Shown piece after piece: positions 8,083 through 16,170 of a DNA stretch of 64,000 bases (position 1 is the first letter of the stretch; each line of letters starts with the position of its first letter). The stretch comes from Shouchella clausii. Its GTDB lineage: Bacteria > Bacillota > Bacilli > Bacillales > Bacillaceae_D. Location: assembly GCF_001598215.1 (NCBI RefSeq), contig NZ_BCXJ01000003.1, positions 434,001 through 498,000 on the forward strand. The letters run 5' to 3'. The notes below the pieces were generated by a model, which saw only the letters and a program-made list of their open reading frames with translations, had not been told where the DNA came from and made no database searches. The translations under genes were made by a program, and so were the position numbers.

Positions 8083-8601
8083 TTACCGAGTAATGCGTGG
8101 ATCGGTGAAAACATCGCTTCCATCATCGCTGTGGGAAGAAAACTCGCTAATTATCGCACCTTGGGGCCCCGCTTGAAACCAGTGACGGGTGTTAGGCGGA
8201 ATCGTGTATTGTTCCCCTGGCAGGAGCACAATTTCGTTAGCGGCCGTGTAATAAGCAGCATCTTCAGCTGGCGGATGGCCACTTGGATCGTTTGTTGCCT
8301 CCCCTTCAACAAATAGATGGACGCGGCCAAAACGGCAACGAAACGTTTCTTCTTTTCCAGGCGTGCCATCTCGTTGCGGTGGGTGTTTATGTTCTGGGCA
8401 TGTTTGGTTCGGGAACAACACCAATTCTTTGGCGCAGTAGCGGCGGCTGTTTACATAAGTGAACAGCTGCAAACCACTTCGCTCAAGGCGGCCTAGCCCA
8501 AAGTCGGCAATTTCGATATTGTCTGCTTCTTGGTCCGTTAAGAGAAACCCTTGCTCTTCAAGAGCTTCTCGTGTTTTTTGCTTAGCTGTTTCCATATTCA
8601 C
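8083..8601 (-). CDS. D-lyxose/D-mannose isomerase family protein
   Basis: 172 residues, cupin fold. It closely resembles B. subtilis YdaE-type D-lyxose ketol-isomerase: YCAKELVLFPNQTCPEHKHPP, EETFRCRFG and YTIPPNTRHWFQAG are family hallmarks. The metal ligands are expected among His71, His73, Glu84/85 and the His of NTRHW. It interconverts aldo- and keto-sugars (D-lyxose/D-xylulose, D-mannose/D-fructose). It is the last gene of the PTS operon, four bases after the EIIC stop, so it probably acts on a sugar linked to that PTS. Start GTG at 8601; ATG at 8595 is an alternative. Confidence 0.88.
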   Translation of the reverse strand: MNMETAKQKTREALEEQGFLLTDQEADNIEIADFGLGRLERSGLQLFTYVNSRRYCAKELVLFPNQTCPEHKHPPQRDGTPGKEETFRCRFGRVHLFVEGEATNDPSGHPPAEDAAYYTAANEIVLLPGEQYTIPPNTRHWFQAGPQGAIISEFSSHSDDGSDVFTDPRITR

Positions 8602-8604
8602 TAC

Positions 8605-9690
8605 TTACAACCCCTTCGTCAAGCTGAAGTCGTCAAGGTCGACTTCCTCCTCTTCAGGTTCTTGTTCCATTGCCTCTTCCTCTTGTTTGACTGCCGGTTT
8701 CCACAATGATAACAACGTGCCGGTAATGAGGCTGCCGATCGCAAGCGCCAACACAAAGTACCAAGGTTCAATCATCAGCGGTACAACAAACAAACCGCCA
8801 TGTGGGACAGTGCTTCCTACTCCCCATACCATCGAAAGCCCGCCTGCAACCGCTGAGCCAAATGAGCACGAAGCAACAACTCGAATCAAGTCCCGCGCAG
8901 CAATCGGGATAACCCCTTCTGTGATCATGCAAATGCCCATTGGCACGGCTGCTTTTAATGTTTCTTTTTCTGCTTTTGTATATTTGTATCTTGTAAATAG
9001 GAAAGATAGAGCAATACCGAAGACAGGCACCATGGAGCCAATGAATTTTACTGCTTCTGGTTCATAAATGCCTTCTACAAGCAGCCCATCGGCAAATAAC
9101 GAGGCCGTTTTGTTGACAGGGCCGCCAAAGTCAAAACTGGACATTGCGCCGAGGATCGTCCCCATAAAGAAGCGCGAACCACCTTCCATCGATTGCAACA
9201 GCCCTAGCAGGGAGTTTTGCATGCTGGCAATGGGCTGGCCAATGATTGTCAACATAAGCAGCCCAGAGAAAGCGGTTGCAAGTAGAGGAATAATCATGAC
9301 AGGCATAAGACCAATCATGCTCTTTGGCACTTTCACATACTTTTTGATCGCCAAAACGACATAGCCTACTAAAAAGCCGCCGAGTATGCCGCCGATAAAA
9401 CCAGCCTGAATTTCATTAGCAATAAAGCCAATAACGAGGCCAGGGGCGAAAGCCGGACGGTCCGCAATCGACATTGCAATCGCTGCTGTAAAAAGGGGAA
9501 CGACGAGCGTCATGCCCCAACCGCCAATTTGGTTCAAGTAAAAGGGGATCGTTCCTTCATGGTTGGCGACATCAGCTCCTCCGAAGATTTGCCCTAAAGC
9601 AATGCACAAGCCGGCCGCAACAATCAGTGGGATCATATAGGAAATACCAGTCAACAGATGTTTTTTAATCGTCAAGCCGATTGATTTCAT
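8605..9690 (-). CDS. PTS fructose-family EIIC permease component
   Basis: 361 residues with about eight to nine membrane segments and the fructose-family EIIC signatures SSFDFGGPVNK and STVPHGGLF. It forms the sugar channel of a phosphotransferase system whose EIIA and EIIB are separate upstream genes. Unusually, the last 25 or so residues form a very acidic tail (EEEEAMEQEPEEEEVDLDDF) after the final membrane segment. ATG at 9690 with an AAAGGGGAG site. The sugar could be fructose, mannose or a related ketose; the neighbouring isomerase and aldolase do not settle it. Confidence 0.92.
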   Translation of the reverse strand: MKSIGLTIKKHLLTGISYMIPLIVAAGLCIALGQIFGGADVANHEGTIPFYLNQIGGWGMTLVVPLFTAAIAMSIADRPAFAPGLVIGFIANEIQAGFIGGILGGFLVGYVVLAIKKYVKVPKSMIGLMPVMIIPLLATAFSGLLMLTIIGQPIASMQNSLLGLLQSMEGGSRFFMGTILGAMSSFDFGGPVNKTASLFADGLLVEGIYEPEAVKFIGSMVPVFGIALSFLFTRYKYTKAEKETLKAAVPMGICMITEGVIPIAARDLIRVVASCSFGSAVAGGLSMVWGVGSTVPHGGLFVVPLMIEPWYFVLALAIGSLITGTLLSLWKPAVKQEEEAMEQEPEEEEVDLDDFSLTKGL

Positions 9691-9704
9691 GCTGCTTCTC
9701 CCCT

Positions 9705-10022
9705 TTACACGTTTGCGTTCAATTCAGCTTCAATTTTCTTGATGAGCTGCTTTGGCGATTTGATGGCAATATGCGTCGGGATGCGGATGACTTTTTTCTC
9801 TTTGAAACGATCGCGCCCCGATATGCTAATGTCTGCTGCAATGATGACGACGTCCGCTTCCTTGATCTCGTTTGCTGTCAACTCATCTTCCGTGCCGATC
9901 GTCCCTTGTGTTTCAATCTTTACTTCGTGCCCTGCTTCTTGTGCCGCTTTTACAAGCTTTTCTTTCGCTAAAAATGTATGGGCAATCCCTGCCGTACAAG
10001 CCGCAACACCGACAATTTTCAT
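9705..10022 (-). CDS. PTS fructose-family EIIB component
   Basis: 105 residues. The phosphorylated cysteine is Cys9 in the characteristic CTAGIAHT motif. It takes phosphate from EIIA and passes it to the sugar during transport through EIIC. It overlaps the EIIA stop by four bases (ATGA) and is followed after 14 bases by EIIC, so the three subunits are co-translated. Confidence 0.94.
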   Translation of the reverse strand: MKIVGVAACTAGIAHTFLAKEKLVKAAQEAGHEVKIETQGTIGTEDELTANEIKEADVVIIAADISISGRDRFKEKKVIRIPTHIAIKSPKQLIKKIEAELNANV

Positions 10023-10483
10023 GATTCTCCCTCCTGTTCATCAAATGCCTGTATAATGTCGTCTTTTGAGTTCGATTCAAGCAATGCTGCGCACACTTCA
10101 TCACGGGCAAGCGCACCAGCTACTTTGGCCAGAAGCTTTAAATGAAGATTGCCCTCATCTTCTTTGCGCACCGCAAACAAGATAATCGCCTGAACCGGTT
10201 TTCCGTCTAACGTTTCCCAACCAATTGGCTGTTTCGTCCGGCCGATGGCAATCGCTGTGTGGCGAACAGCATCCGACTTGCCATGGGGAATGGCGACCCC
10301 GCCGCCAATCCCCGTCATGCCTTGAGCTTCCCGTTCATATACATCTTTTTCAAAGCCTTCTTTTGATTCGATTGCCCCATTCTCATCAAGCAATTCGATT
10401 AATTCTTTAATCGCGTCTTCTTTCGAGGTCGCGCTTAAATCAAGCTTGATCACGTCTTTATGCAATAACTCCGCTAGCTTCAT
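10019..10483 (-). CDS. PTS fructose-family EIIA component
   Basis: 154 residues. The phospho-acceptor is His67 in GGGVAIPHGKS. The ATG at 10483 (MKLAELLHKDVIKLDL) is favoured over a GTG at 10507 that overlaps the aldolase stop, although its ribosome binding site is somewhat distant. It receives phosphate from HPr and donates it to EIIB. It may also phosphorylate the PRD regulator encoded upstream. Confidence 0.93.
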   Translation of the reverse strand: MKLAELLHKDVIKLDLSATSKEDAIKELIELLDENGAIESKEGFEKDVYEREAQGMTGIGGGVAIPHGKSDAVRHTAIAIGRTKQPIGWETLDGKPVQAIILFAVRKEDEGNLHLKLLAKVAGALARDEVCAALLESNSKDDIIQAFDEQEGES

Positions 10484-10499
10484 TGGCCTGTTTCCCCTT

Positions 10500-11375
10500 T
10501 CACTCACTGAGCTTGTACAACGGTGCTTTGCCTGTTGAACCGAAAAGCGCCATTTTTTTGCGCAACACTGCTTTCGCCGCTTCTCGGGCTTCAGGCATTA
10601 ACACGTCCGGTTCAAAATCGTGTGGTTTCTCTTGGAGCGTTTGGCGCAACTGGTTGAAAAAGGCGCGTTTCATATCGCTAGAGAGGTTGATTTTTGCTAC
10701 CCCTAATTGTGTCGATTGGCGGATGTCCTCATCTGGATTATCCGAGCCGCCATGGAGGACTAATGGGATGCCTACTGACTCATTGATTTTCTCCAGCCGG
10801 TCCAGTTGGATTTTTGGCTTCATATGCTTTGGATAGAATCCATGAGATGTGCCAATCGCGACGGCAAGTGTGTCGCAGCCTGTACGTTCAACAAATTCCC
10901 GTGCTTCATCTGGTTCAGTGTAAAGAATTTGGTCTGCGCCTCCTTCAGAGCTGCCGTCATTGTTGCCGATTGTTCCTAGCTCGGCTTCTACGGAAACACC
11001 GACTGAGTGGGCTATTTCAACCGCTTGTTTCGTCAAGGCAATATTTTCTTCAAACGGCAAATGGGATGCATCCATCATCACCGATGTATAGCCATTTTGG
11101 ATCGCCTGGGCAATATCAGCCAATGTCGCCCCATGGTCGAGGTGGATCACAATTGGCACGCGGGCACGGTGTGCTGCTTCTCTGGCGTAAGCGATAAACT
11201 CATTGCCTATAAGCGCCAACTCATTAGGATGGATTTGTAAGATTGCTGGCGATTTTTCTTCCTCTGCCGTCTCAATAATGGCGGATAGCAATTCGCTATT
11301 AGAAACATTGTAGGAGCCGACTGCAAATTTTTGTTCATATGCGACTTTAAGCAATTCTTTCATCGTGATAAGCAT
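10500..11375 (-). CDS. Class II ketose-bisphosphate aldolase
   Basis: 291 residues, zinc-dependent class II aldolase of the FbaA/GatY/KbaY family. Visible signatures are the active-site IVIHLDHGATL, SVMMDASHLPFEENI, VEAELGTIGNNDG and VLHGGSDNP. It cleaves a ketose bisphosphate to DHAP and an aldehyde. It lies in the PTS operon between the regulator and EIIA, so it most likely works on the phosphorylated PTS sugar rather than in central glycolysis. ATG at 11375 with GGAGGAAACTAT. Confidence 0.9.
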   Translation of the reverse strand: MLITMKELLKVAYEQKFAVGSYNVSNSELLSAIIETAEEEKSPAILQIHPNELALIGNEFIAYAREAAHRARVPIVIHLDHGATLADIAQAIQNGYTSVMMDASHLPFEENIALTKQAVEIAHSVGVSVEAELGTIGNNDGSSEGGADQILYTEPDEAREFVERTGCDTLAVAIGTSHGFYPKHMKPKIQLDRLEKINESVGIPLVLHGGSDNPDEDIRQSTQLGVAKINLSSDMKRAFFNQLRQTLQEKPHDFEPDVLMPEAREAAKAVLRKKMALFGSTGKAPLYKLSE

Positions 11376-11396
11376 ATAGTTTCCTCCAAGTTAAGG

Positions 11397-13223
11397 TTAT
11401 AATGACAAACTATTCCGAAATCCTTGGTACGACTTCATGTCTTGAAGACGTGCCGTTTTACTAAGTTGATAAATTTCGCGAAAGATTGATTCGTACAACA
11501 CGGTGTCCCGTTCACTCACCAACAGCAAGAACACCATTTGGACTGTCCGCTCTCCCCATTGGACGGCACGGCTGTTCATGCCGACAAAAATTTTTGTTTC
11601 CGGGGCATCGATTGAAATAAGTGGATGGGGCACAGCCATGCGGTTGCCAATGTCTGTGGCAGACAATTGCTCCCTCGATTCAATCGATGGCAAGTACACT
11701 TCGGCTCCTGCCTTTTTCACAAGCAAGTGCAACACTTCTTCTTTTGTCTGCCCATTTAAACGGAAAAAGCAATCTTCTGTAACACGGGCCTGCAAAATCC
11801 CGTAAGTTAAGCATTCTTTAATACGGACAATGTCTTCTTTTGTGATGAAATCGCCTTCAATATACAATGTCTTGTGCTGCGTCTTGAGCTCCTTGGACGT
11901 CGTTAGTACAAACGCGGCATCGCGGGGCACTGCTGAAGGAGCATAAGGAATATAGATTTCCTGAATGGACACTTGCGGATATGCTTGTTCAACTTTTTGT
12001 TTCATTAACGTTGTCACAGCCAAGCTTTTTGTACTGATTAAGGGAATGCGAATTGGCTTTCGTTCCATTCGGTCAATTGCCGCCTGCAAATGAAGGGCTA
12101 AGTAGCTTACTTCTGCTTCAGGAACGGAAATAGACAACTTTTCTCCTAATTCTTCAGCAAAGACAACCGCCATTTGAAACGCATGAATGTATTGGGCTTT
12201 AATCATCGATAACGATGGAGCTTCGATTTCATATTGGTCTTGTAATACGGACAACATATTTTGCAAATGCAACGTTAAATGCCTTAGCAGCTTTTGGTCG
12301 CCTATTAAATCGACGCCGTACTGCTTCTCGAGTAACGACAACCCTGCTAAGCAGGCCGCCTGTAGCCGTTCAGAAGCGGCTGTGTTGCCGTTTTTTTGGA
12401 TCGGAAGCAACTTGAAGGCGATGCAATTAGAAGCAAGATAAGCAAGTTCCCCATCGGGGCAACATGGCCAACCAATCGCATTCGCTATTTGTTCAGCCAG
12501 TTTCCAGTTTGCTCCTGCTTGCGCGCTATTGTTTGTGCTTAATTCATGCGTTTTTCCGCGGTGCACAGCGACAAGCACTACAGCCAATAACTTTGCCCAG
12601 ACACTGGCCGACACATAGATGCTATTTGCATCTAAAACATCGCTTAGCTTTTTGCCTATATCGGCAATGCTTTGCGGAGTATGCCATCCTGAAAAGGCCG
12701 TTGTCATTTGTGAAATCGCTTCTTGCTTTGCAGCAAATTCATTGTTGAACAAACTTGTCAACAACATCCGTTTATCTTGCTCGTTCCCAAGCAAGCGAAT
12801 TCCACAAAAAGGCTTTGTTTCAAACATGGCTTTTCGGTCATACTGCTTCAGCCATTCCGACATCCGCATCACATCACTATGGATCGTTTGCGGGGAGACA
12901 AAATGGGTTTCCGCAAACTTGTCATAGCTCATCCATCCATTTGCATCAAGCAATTCTTTGACAAGCTGAAAAGCCCGTTTGTGGTAATCTAAATCTAAAT
13001 GAGGGCGCTCGTTAAACTGCGTTAATGTCCCTCTCAATTTATACCCAAGGCGGTTGTTGGAAACAATTTCTGCATTGATTAAATAGTCCTCATTCAAAAT
13101 GCGAATGTCATTGCGAATCGTCCGGTCGCTCACGCCTAGCTGTTCGCCTAGCTCCCGGCCTGACAAAAATCGCCCCTCCTTTTCTTTTAATAATTGAAGC
13201 AGTCTGGCATGCCGTTTCTTCAA
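11397..13223 (-). CDS. PRD-containing BglG/MtlR-type transcriptional regulator
   Basis: 608 residues. An N-terminal helix-turn-helix (GRELGEQLGVSDRTIRNDIRILNE) and a second HTH-like stretch (about 95-120) are followed by two PTS regulation domains with conserved histidines, an EIIB-like segment, and a C-terminal EIIA-type domain with the phospho-histidine motif MAVPHPLI. PTS phosphorylation should report sugar flux and set its activity. The TTG at 13223 has AGGAGG eight bases before it; the GTG at 13232 abuts that site. First gene of the PTS operon, preceded by a palindrome and a cre box. Confidence 0.9.
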   Translation of the reverse strand: MKKRHARLLQLLKEKEGRFLSGRELGEQLGVSDRTIRNDIRILNEDYLINAEIVSNNRLGYKLRGTLTQFNERPHLDLDYHKRAFQLVKELLDANGWMSYDKFAETHFVSPQTIHSDVMRMSEWLKQYDRKAMFETKPFCGIRLLGNEQDKRMLLTSLFNNEFAAKQEAISQMTTAFSGWHTPQSIADIGKKLSDVLDANSIYVSASVWAKLLAVVLVAVHRGKTHELSTNNSAQAGANWKLAEQIANAIGWPCCPDGELAYLASNCIAFKLLPIQKNGNTAASERLQAACLAGLSLLEKQYGVDLIGDQKLLRHLTLHLQNMLSVLQDQYEIEAPSLSMIKAQYIHAFQMAVVFAEELGEKLSISVPEAEVSYLALHLQAAIDRMERKPIRIPLISTKSLAVTTLMKQKVEQAYPQVSIQEIYIPYAPSAVPRDAAFVLTTSKELKTQHKTLYIEGDFITKEDIVRIKECLTYGILQARVTEDCFFRLNGQTKEEVLHLLVKKAGAEVYLPSIESREQLSATDIGNRMAVPHPLISIDAPETKIFVGMNSRAVQWGERTVQMVFLLLVSERDTVLYESIFREIYQLSKTARLQDMKSYQGFRNSLSL

Positions 13224-13284
13224 TGCGACCACCTCCTAATTCTCACTATAGATGGGCTCGCCTTTTCCTGCTAGGCTATCCTAT

Positions 13285-13315
13285 TTCCTAAATGGTTAGG
13301 AAGTAAGCGCTGTCA
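13285..13315. promoter_or_regulatory. Palindromic operator and cre box before the PTS operon
   Basis: A perfect inverted repeat TTCCTAA-ATGG-TTAGGAA (13285-13302) directly abuts a cre box AGTAAGCGCTGTCA (13302-13315, one mismatch). It lies 60-90 bases before the regulator start. The palindrome is a candidate binding site for the PRD regulator; the cre box suggests CcpA repression. Confidence 0.6.
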
Positions 13316-13488
13316 TCCATTGCTGTTTTTAGCCTAAACCTTATAAATCAGTTTACCTCTTCCTGTTATTTTAACATGGCATGACGTCTTCTCTTTCTTA
13401 CAAGAATTCCCACATACCATTTATGCCCGCCTATTATACTGATTTTTGAAACCTATACGCGCTTAGTCAGTCCAGTTGCTTAGATAGA

Positions 13489-14103
13489 TCACTCTAGATG
13501 CTTATTATCCGTACCATGATGACCGGTTTTAACTTCCTCAAATAAACTAGGTTTTCCACTATTTTCTTTTCCTGCTTTTATTTCTTTCGTTATCGGAGAC
13601 CGGCCTAAATAATTGGCTAGCAAAGTTTCCATTTGGGCATGAGTAATTGGTTTTGCCCAATCAAACAGTTCATAGCCAAGCCCTCCGTTAGACTCAATTG
13701 TTGCCGTTTTTACATCACCGATGTTCGCAATTCCTTGTTGCCTTAGTTGCATTTCTAAAGTATCCACTGTCATTCTAAGCTTTTTCAAATTTTGTATATG
13801 CAGTTGGCCGTCACGGATAACGACAATAGCCGGGCCTTTCATTACCATTTCAAATGCATTCCATTTCAGTTGCATGAACTCAACAACTAGCAACACGAGT
13901 ATAAACACGACCGCTGCCGTTATCGTCAGTACAATATGTTTATTTGCAATCGGTTGGACAATCACAGTACCAATTGAAATCATTATAATTGTCGTGGGGA
14001 TAGTCATTTGTGAAATTGATTTTCTACCAGAAATCTTAAGCAGCAGCATACCGATAACAATTAAAAGCAGAGACCTCCATATTTCGTTCCAAATATCGCC
14101 CAT
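13489..14103 (-). CDS. YetF/DUF421-family membrane protein
   Basis: 204 residues. Three membrane segments fall in the first 80 or so residues (including the conserved LLLKISGRKSISQMT). The cytoplasmic YetF domain follows, with GPAIVVIRDGQLHIQNLKK and a conserved LRQQGIANIGDVKTA stretch. YetF-type proteins of Bacillus are sporulation- or envelope-associated proteins of unclear biochemical role. ATG at 14103 with AAAAGGGG. It stands alone and belongs to no neighbouring operon. Confidence 0.85.
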   Translation of the reverse strand: MGDIWNEIWRSLLLIVIGMLLLKISGRKSISQMTIPTTIIMISIGTVIVQPIANKHIVLTITAAVVFILVLLVVEFMQLKWNAFEMVMKGPAIVVIRDGQLHIQNLKKLRMTVDTLEMQLRQQGIANIGDVKTATIESNGGLGYELFDWAKPITHAQMETLLANYLGRSPITKEIKAGKENSGKPSLFEEVKTGHHGTDNKHLE

Positions 14104-14194
14104 AATGCGCTACCCCTTTTACGGTTTTATCCTATTTTTATCAATTGCCCCTATTTCATTCATTTACTTTCGTTGAACCGTTCATAGTCGTGCA

Positions 14195-14333
14195 CGAGCA
14201 GTACTTGGCGACACACCTTCAGGCTTACGAAAACAAGGTTTTGGTCATGACCAAATGCGCGGCATTTCCTTCAGACTGAATGGATGCCACCACAATCATT
14301 GCCTTTACATCTTTCGCATGGCAACTCGACCAT
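14195..14333 (-). pseudogene. Decayed YkgJ-type cysteine-cluster protein gene
   Basis: From ATG 14333 the frame reads MVELPCERCKG and then jumps to NDCGGIHSV, a stop, and CRAFGHDQNLVF. This aligns with the start and end of the intact gene at 26583-26936 (DLPCKGCNG; NDCCGIHSV; CRAFGHHQNLVC). About 45 central codons are missing, there is an in-frame stop, and the 3' end has decayed. The leader hairpin of the intact gene is also preserved upstream (14381-14424). It is therefore a broken paralogue of that locus. Confidence 0.85.
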
Positions 14334-14380
14334 TTTTCTGTCTCCTTTTATCGTGGTTTCCGTTATAAAAACAGCAAAAA

Positions 14381-14424
14381 GCCTTTAAGCACACTTGAAA
14401 GATACGTTCAAGACGCTTAAAGGC
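14381..14424 (-). promoter_or_regulatory. Leader hairpin (attenuator-like), copy A
   Basis: Arms GCCTTTAAGC/GCTTAAAGGC (10 bp), plus inner CTTGAA/TTCAAG. On the reverse strand it is followed by TTTTT. The same element precedes the intact YkgJ-type gene at 26972-27016. A possible -10 (TATATT) lies about 24 bases upstream. Confidence 0.75.
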
Positions 14425-14516
14425 CTTACTTGGCTGCTTTATTAAAAAATATACTTTATTTGCGCTTCTTGCCCATGTTCTTTGCTGAGGAAAATCAGCG
14501 ACACGAAATTTAAATA

Positions 14517-14555
14517 AACCGCCCCTCTCTAACCAAGCTGGAGAAAGGGACGGTT
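14517..14555 (-). terminator. Terminator after uxaB
   Basis: On the reverse strand an AACCG...CGGTT hairpin with a partly paired CCCTTTCTC/GAGAGGGG interior is followed by TTTATTT. It lies about 45 bases after the uxaB stop. Confidence 0.65.
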
Positions 14556-14598
14556 ATATTTCCCTTTACGCATGCTTACTTAATACTTAAAATCTATC

Positions 14599-16119
14599 TC
14601 ACACGAGTGATCGTAAAGCAACTTTCATCCCATGTTCTAATATATTTTGCACATGGAACGTAACCGTTTCCGTCAATTCTGGGACAGCTGTTAAATCTGT
14701 CTCCCAAAACTCCTGATTGCTAAGAAACAAATGAATTTTACGCTGCAAATCGCCGGCATTGTCATCAAAAAGAATTTGAATGAAACGAAGCGTTTTTTCA
14801 TTCTCTCTAATTGGATACACAGTATCCCCGCGTTTACCAAACCATACATGATTCTTAACATAATCAGGACGGTAAAAGACGTATAAAGCGGCTAATGAAA
14901 ATGTTAAAGCTTCTGGAAGGGCATCGTTTTTCCTCACCGCTTCCAAAAAAGAAGGCAATATCCTAGTCTTCCATTTAAAGATGGCGTTCAGTGAAATGTC
15001 TAATAGATGATGCTGATTAAAGGGATTGCTAAACCTTTCTAATGTAGCGTCTGCAAAGCGAATCTTTTCCTCTTCATTGGCCTGAAGCAAGGGCAAGATT
15101 TCTTCGTAAACTCCTTTACGGATAAAATGCTGGAGCTCCTGATCTTCCATCGCTTCCTTCACAGTATCCAGGCCAGATAGATACGCCGCCGCAAACATCA
15201 TTGTATGAGCACCATTAAGAATTCGAACCTTCAGCTCTCGAAATGGAGCTACAGGCTTCCAATGGACGTTTAATCCAGCCTGCTCGAAAGGCAACTGTGC
15301 CGCTATTTCCGGTTTTTTGGCCTCTATGGCGAATAAATGAAACGGTTCACAGATTGTTAAAAGCACATCCTCATAGCCTAACTCTTGATTAAATTGCTCA
15401 ACCCCTTCCCTAGGAAAGCCTGTGACAATACGGTCTACAAGCGTATTGCAGAACTGATTATGCTGTTCGACCCAGTCTATAAAGGATGGAGGGAAGCCCC
15501 ATTCCGTTGCCAGCCTAATGACAATTTCCTTCAGCAGTTGCCCGTTGTTGTCCAACAGCTCACAGGGGAATATGATCATGCCCGCTCCCTTATCACCTTG
15601 GAACGTTTGAAAACGATGATAGAGATAAGCAGCCACCTTTCCTGGAAAAGATAGGGGAGAGCGTTCCTTGTCGTACGCCTCTTGCAAATACGTTATTCCG
15701 GCTTCAGTGGTGTTGGAAAACATAAAACGAACTTCACTGTTTTCAGCTACCTCAAGAACTTTTTGCCAATCTGTATAGGGATTAATTCCCCTGCTGATCG
15801 AAGTCACAATCTCCCTTTCATCCACCTCTGCCCCATTTAACATTCCTCGCTGCGCCAACGTATACAAACCGTCCTGTGCGTTTAATTTAGGCACCACTTT
15901 ACCGTGTGGAGTCGGTTGTATCGCTACAATTGAGCCATTAAACAAGCCTTTTTTATTCAACGTATGAATCATCCAATCGACAAAGCCGCGCAAAAAATTC
16001 CCCTCACCAAACTGGATGATACGCTCTGGCAAATGCTGGTTGCAAGCTTTGTTAGCGTCCTGTAGGAGCTGCTTCTTGGCTTGATTTTGAGCTAAGAATT
16101 TTTTTGTTAATTGTTCCAT
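14599..16119 (-). CDS. uxaB: Tagaturonate reductase (altronate oxidoreductase) UxaB
   Basis: 506 residues, mannitol dehydrogenase/fructuronate reductase superfamily. Hallmarks are IIQFGEGNFLRGFVDWMIHTLN near the N-terminus and the catalytic-region RILNGAHTMMFAAAYLSGLDTV. It reduces D-tagaturonate to D-altronate with NADH. The length matches UxaB. ATG at 16119 with AAAGGGGACC. It is the last gene of the TRAP-uxaA-uxaB unit, and its product feeds UxaA, encoded just upstream. Confidence 0.93.
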   Translation of the reverse strand: MEQLTKKFLAQNQAKKQLLQDANKACNQHLPERIIQFGEGNFLRGFVDWMIHTLNKKGLFNGSIVAIQPTPHGKVVPKLNAQDGLYTLAQRGMLNGAEVDEREIVTSISRGINPYTDWQKVLEVAENSEVRFMFSNTTEAGITYLQEAYDKERSPLSFPGKVAAYLYHRFQTFQGDKGAGMIIFPCELLDNNGQLLKEIVIRLATEWGFPPSFIDWVEQHNQFCNTLVDRIVTGFPREGVEQFNQELGYEDVLLTICEPFHLFAIEAKKPEIAAQLPFEQAGLNVHWKPVAPFRELKVRILNGAHTMMFAAAYLSGLDTVKEAMEDQELQHFIRKGVYEEILPLLQANEEEKIRFADATLERFSNPFNQHHLLDISLNAIFKWKTRILPSFLEAVRKNDALPEALTFSLAALYVFYRPDYVKNHVWFGKRGDTVYPIRENEKTLRFIQILFDDNAGDLQRKIHLFLSNQEFWETDLTAVPELTETVTFHVQNILEHGMKVALRSLV

Positions 16120-16170
16120 TCCAAGGTCCCCTTTGTGTGTAGCCTTTCAGTAAGATTGTATTTTATGAGC

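Noticed and set aside
7811-8316. Rightward reading frames across 7811-8316
   Set aside because: They lack ribosome binding sites, cross the terminator at 8003-8040 and lie antisense to the clear isomerase gene.
8459-9067. Long rightward frame (202 codons) opposite the EIIC gene
   Set aside because: Serine/proline/threonine-rich antisense shadow of a membrane protein; no start signal and no family resemblance.
10500-10507. GTG at 10507 as the EIIA start
   Set aside because: It would overlap the aldolase stop and add eight non-conserved residues; the ATG at 10483 fits the family length.
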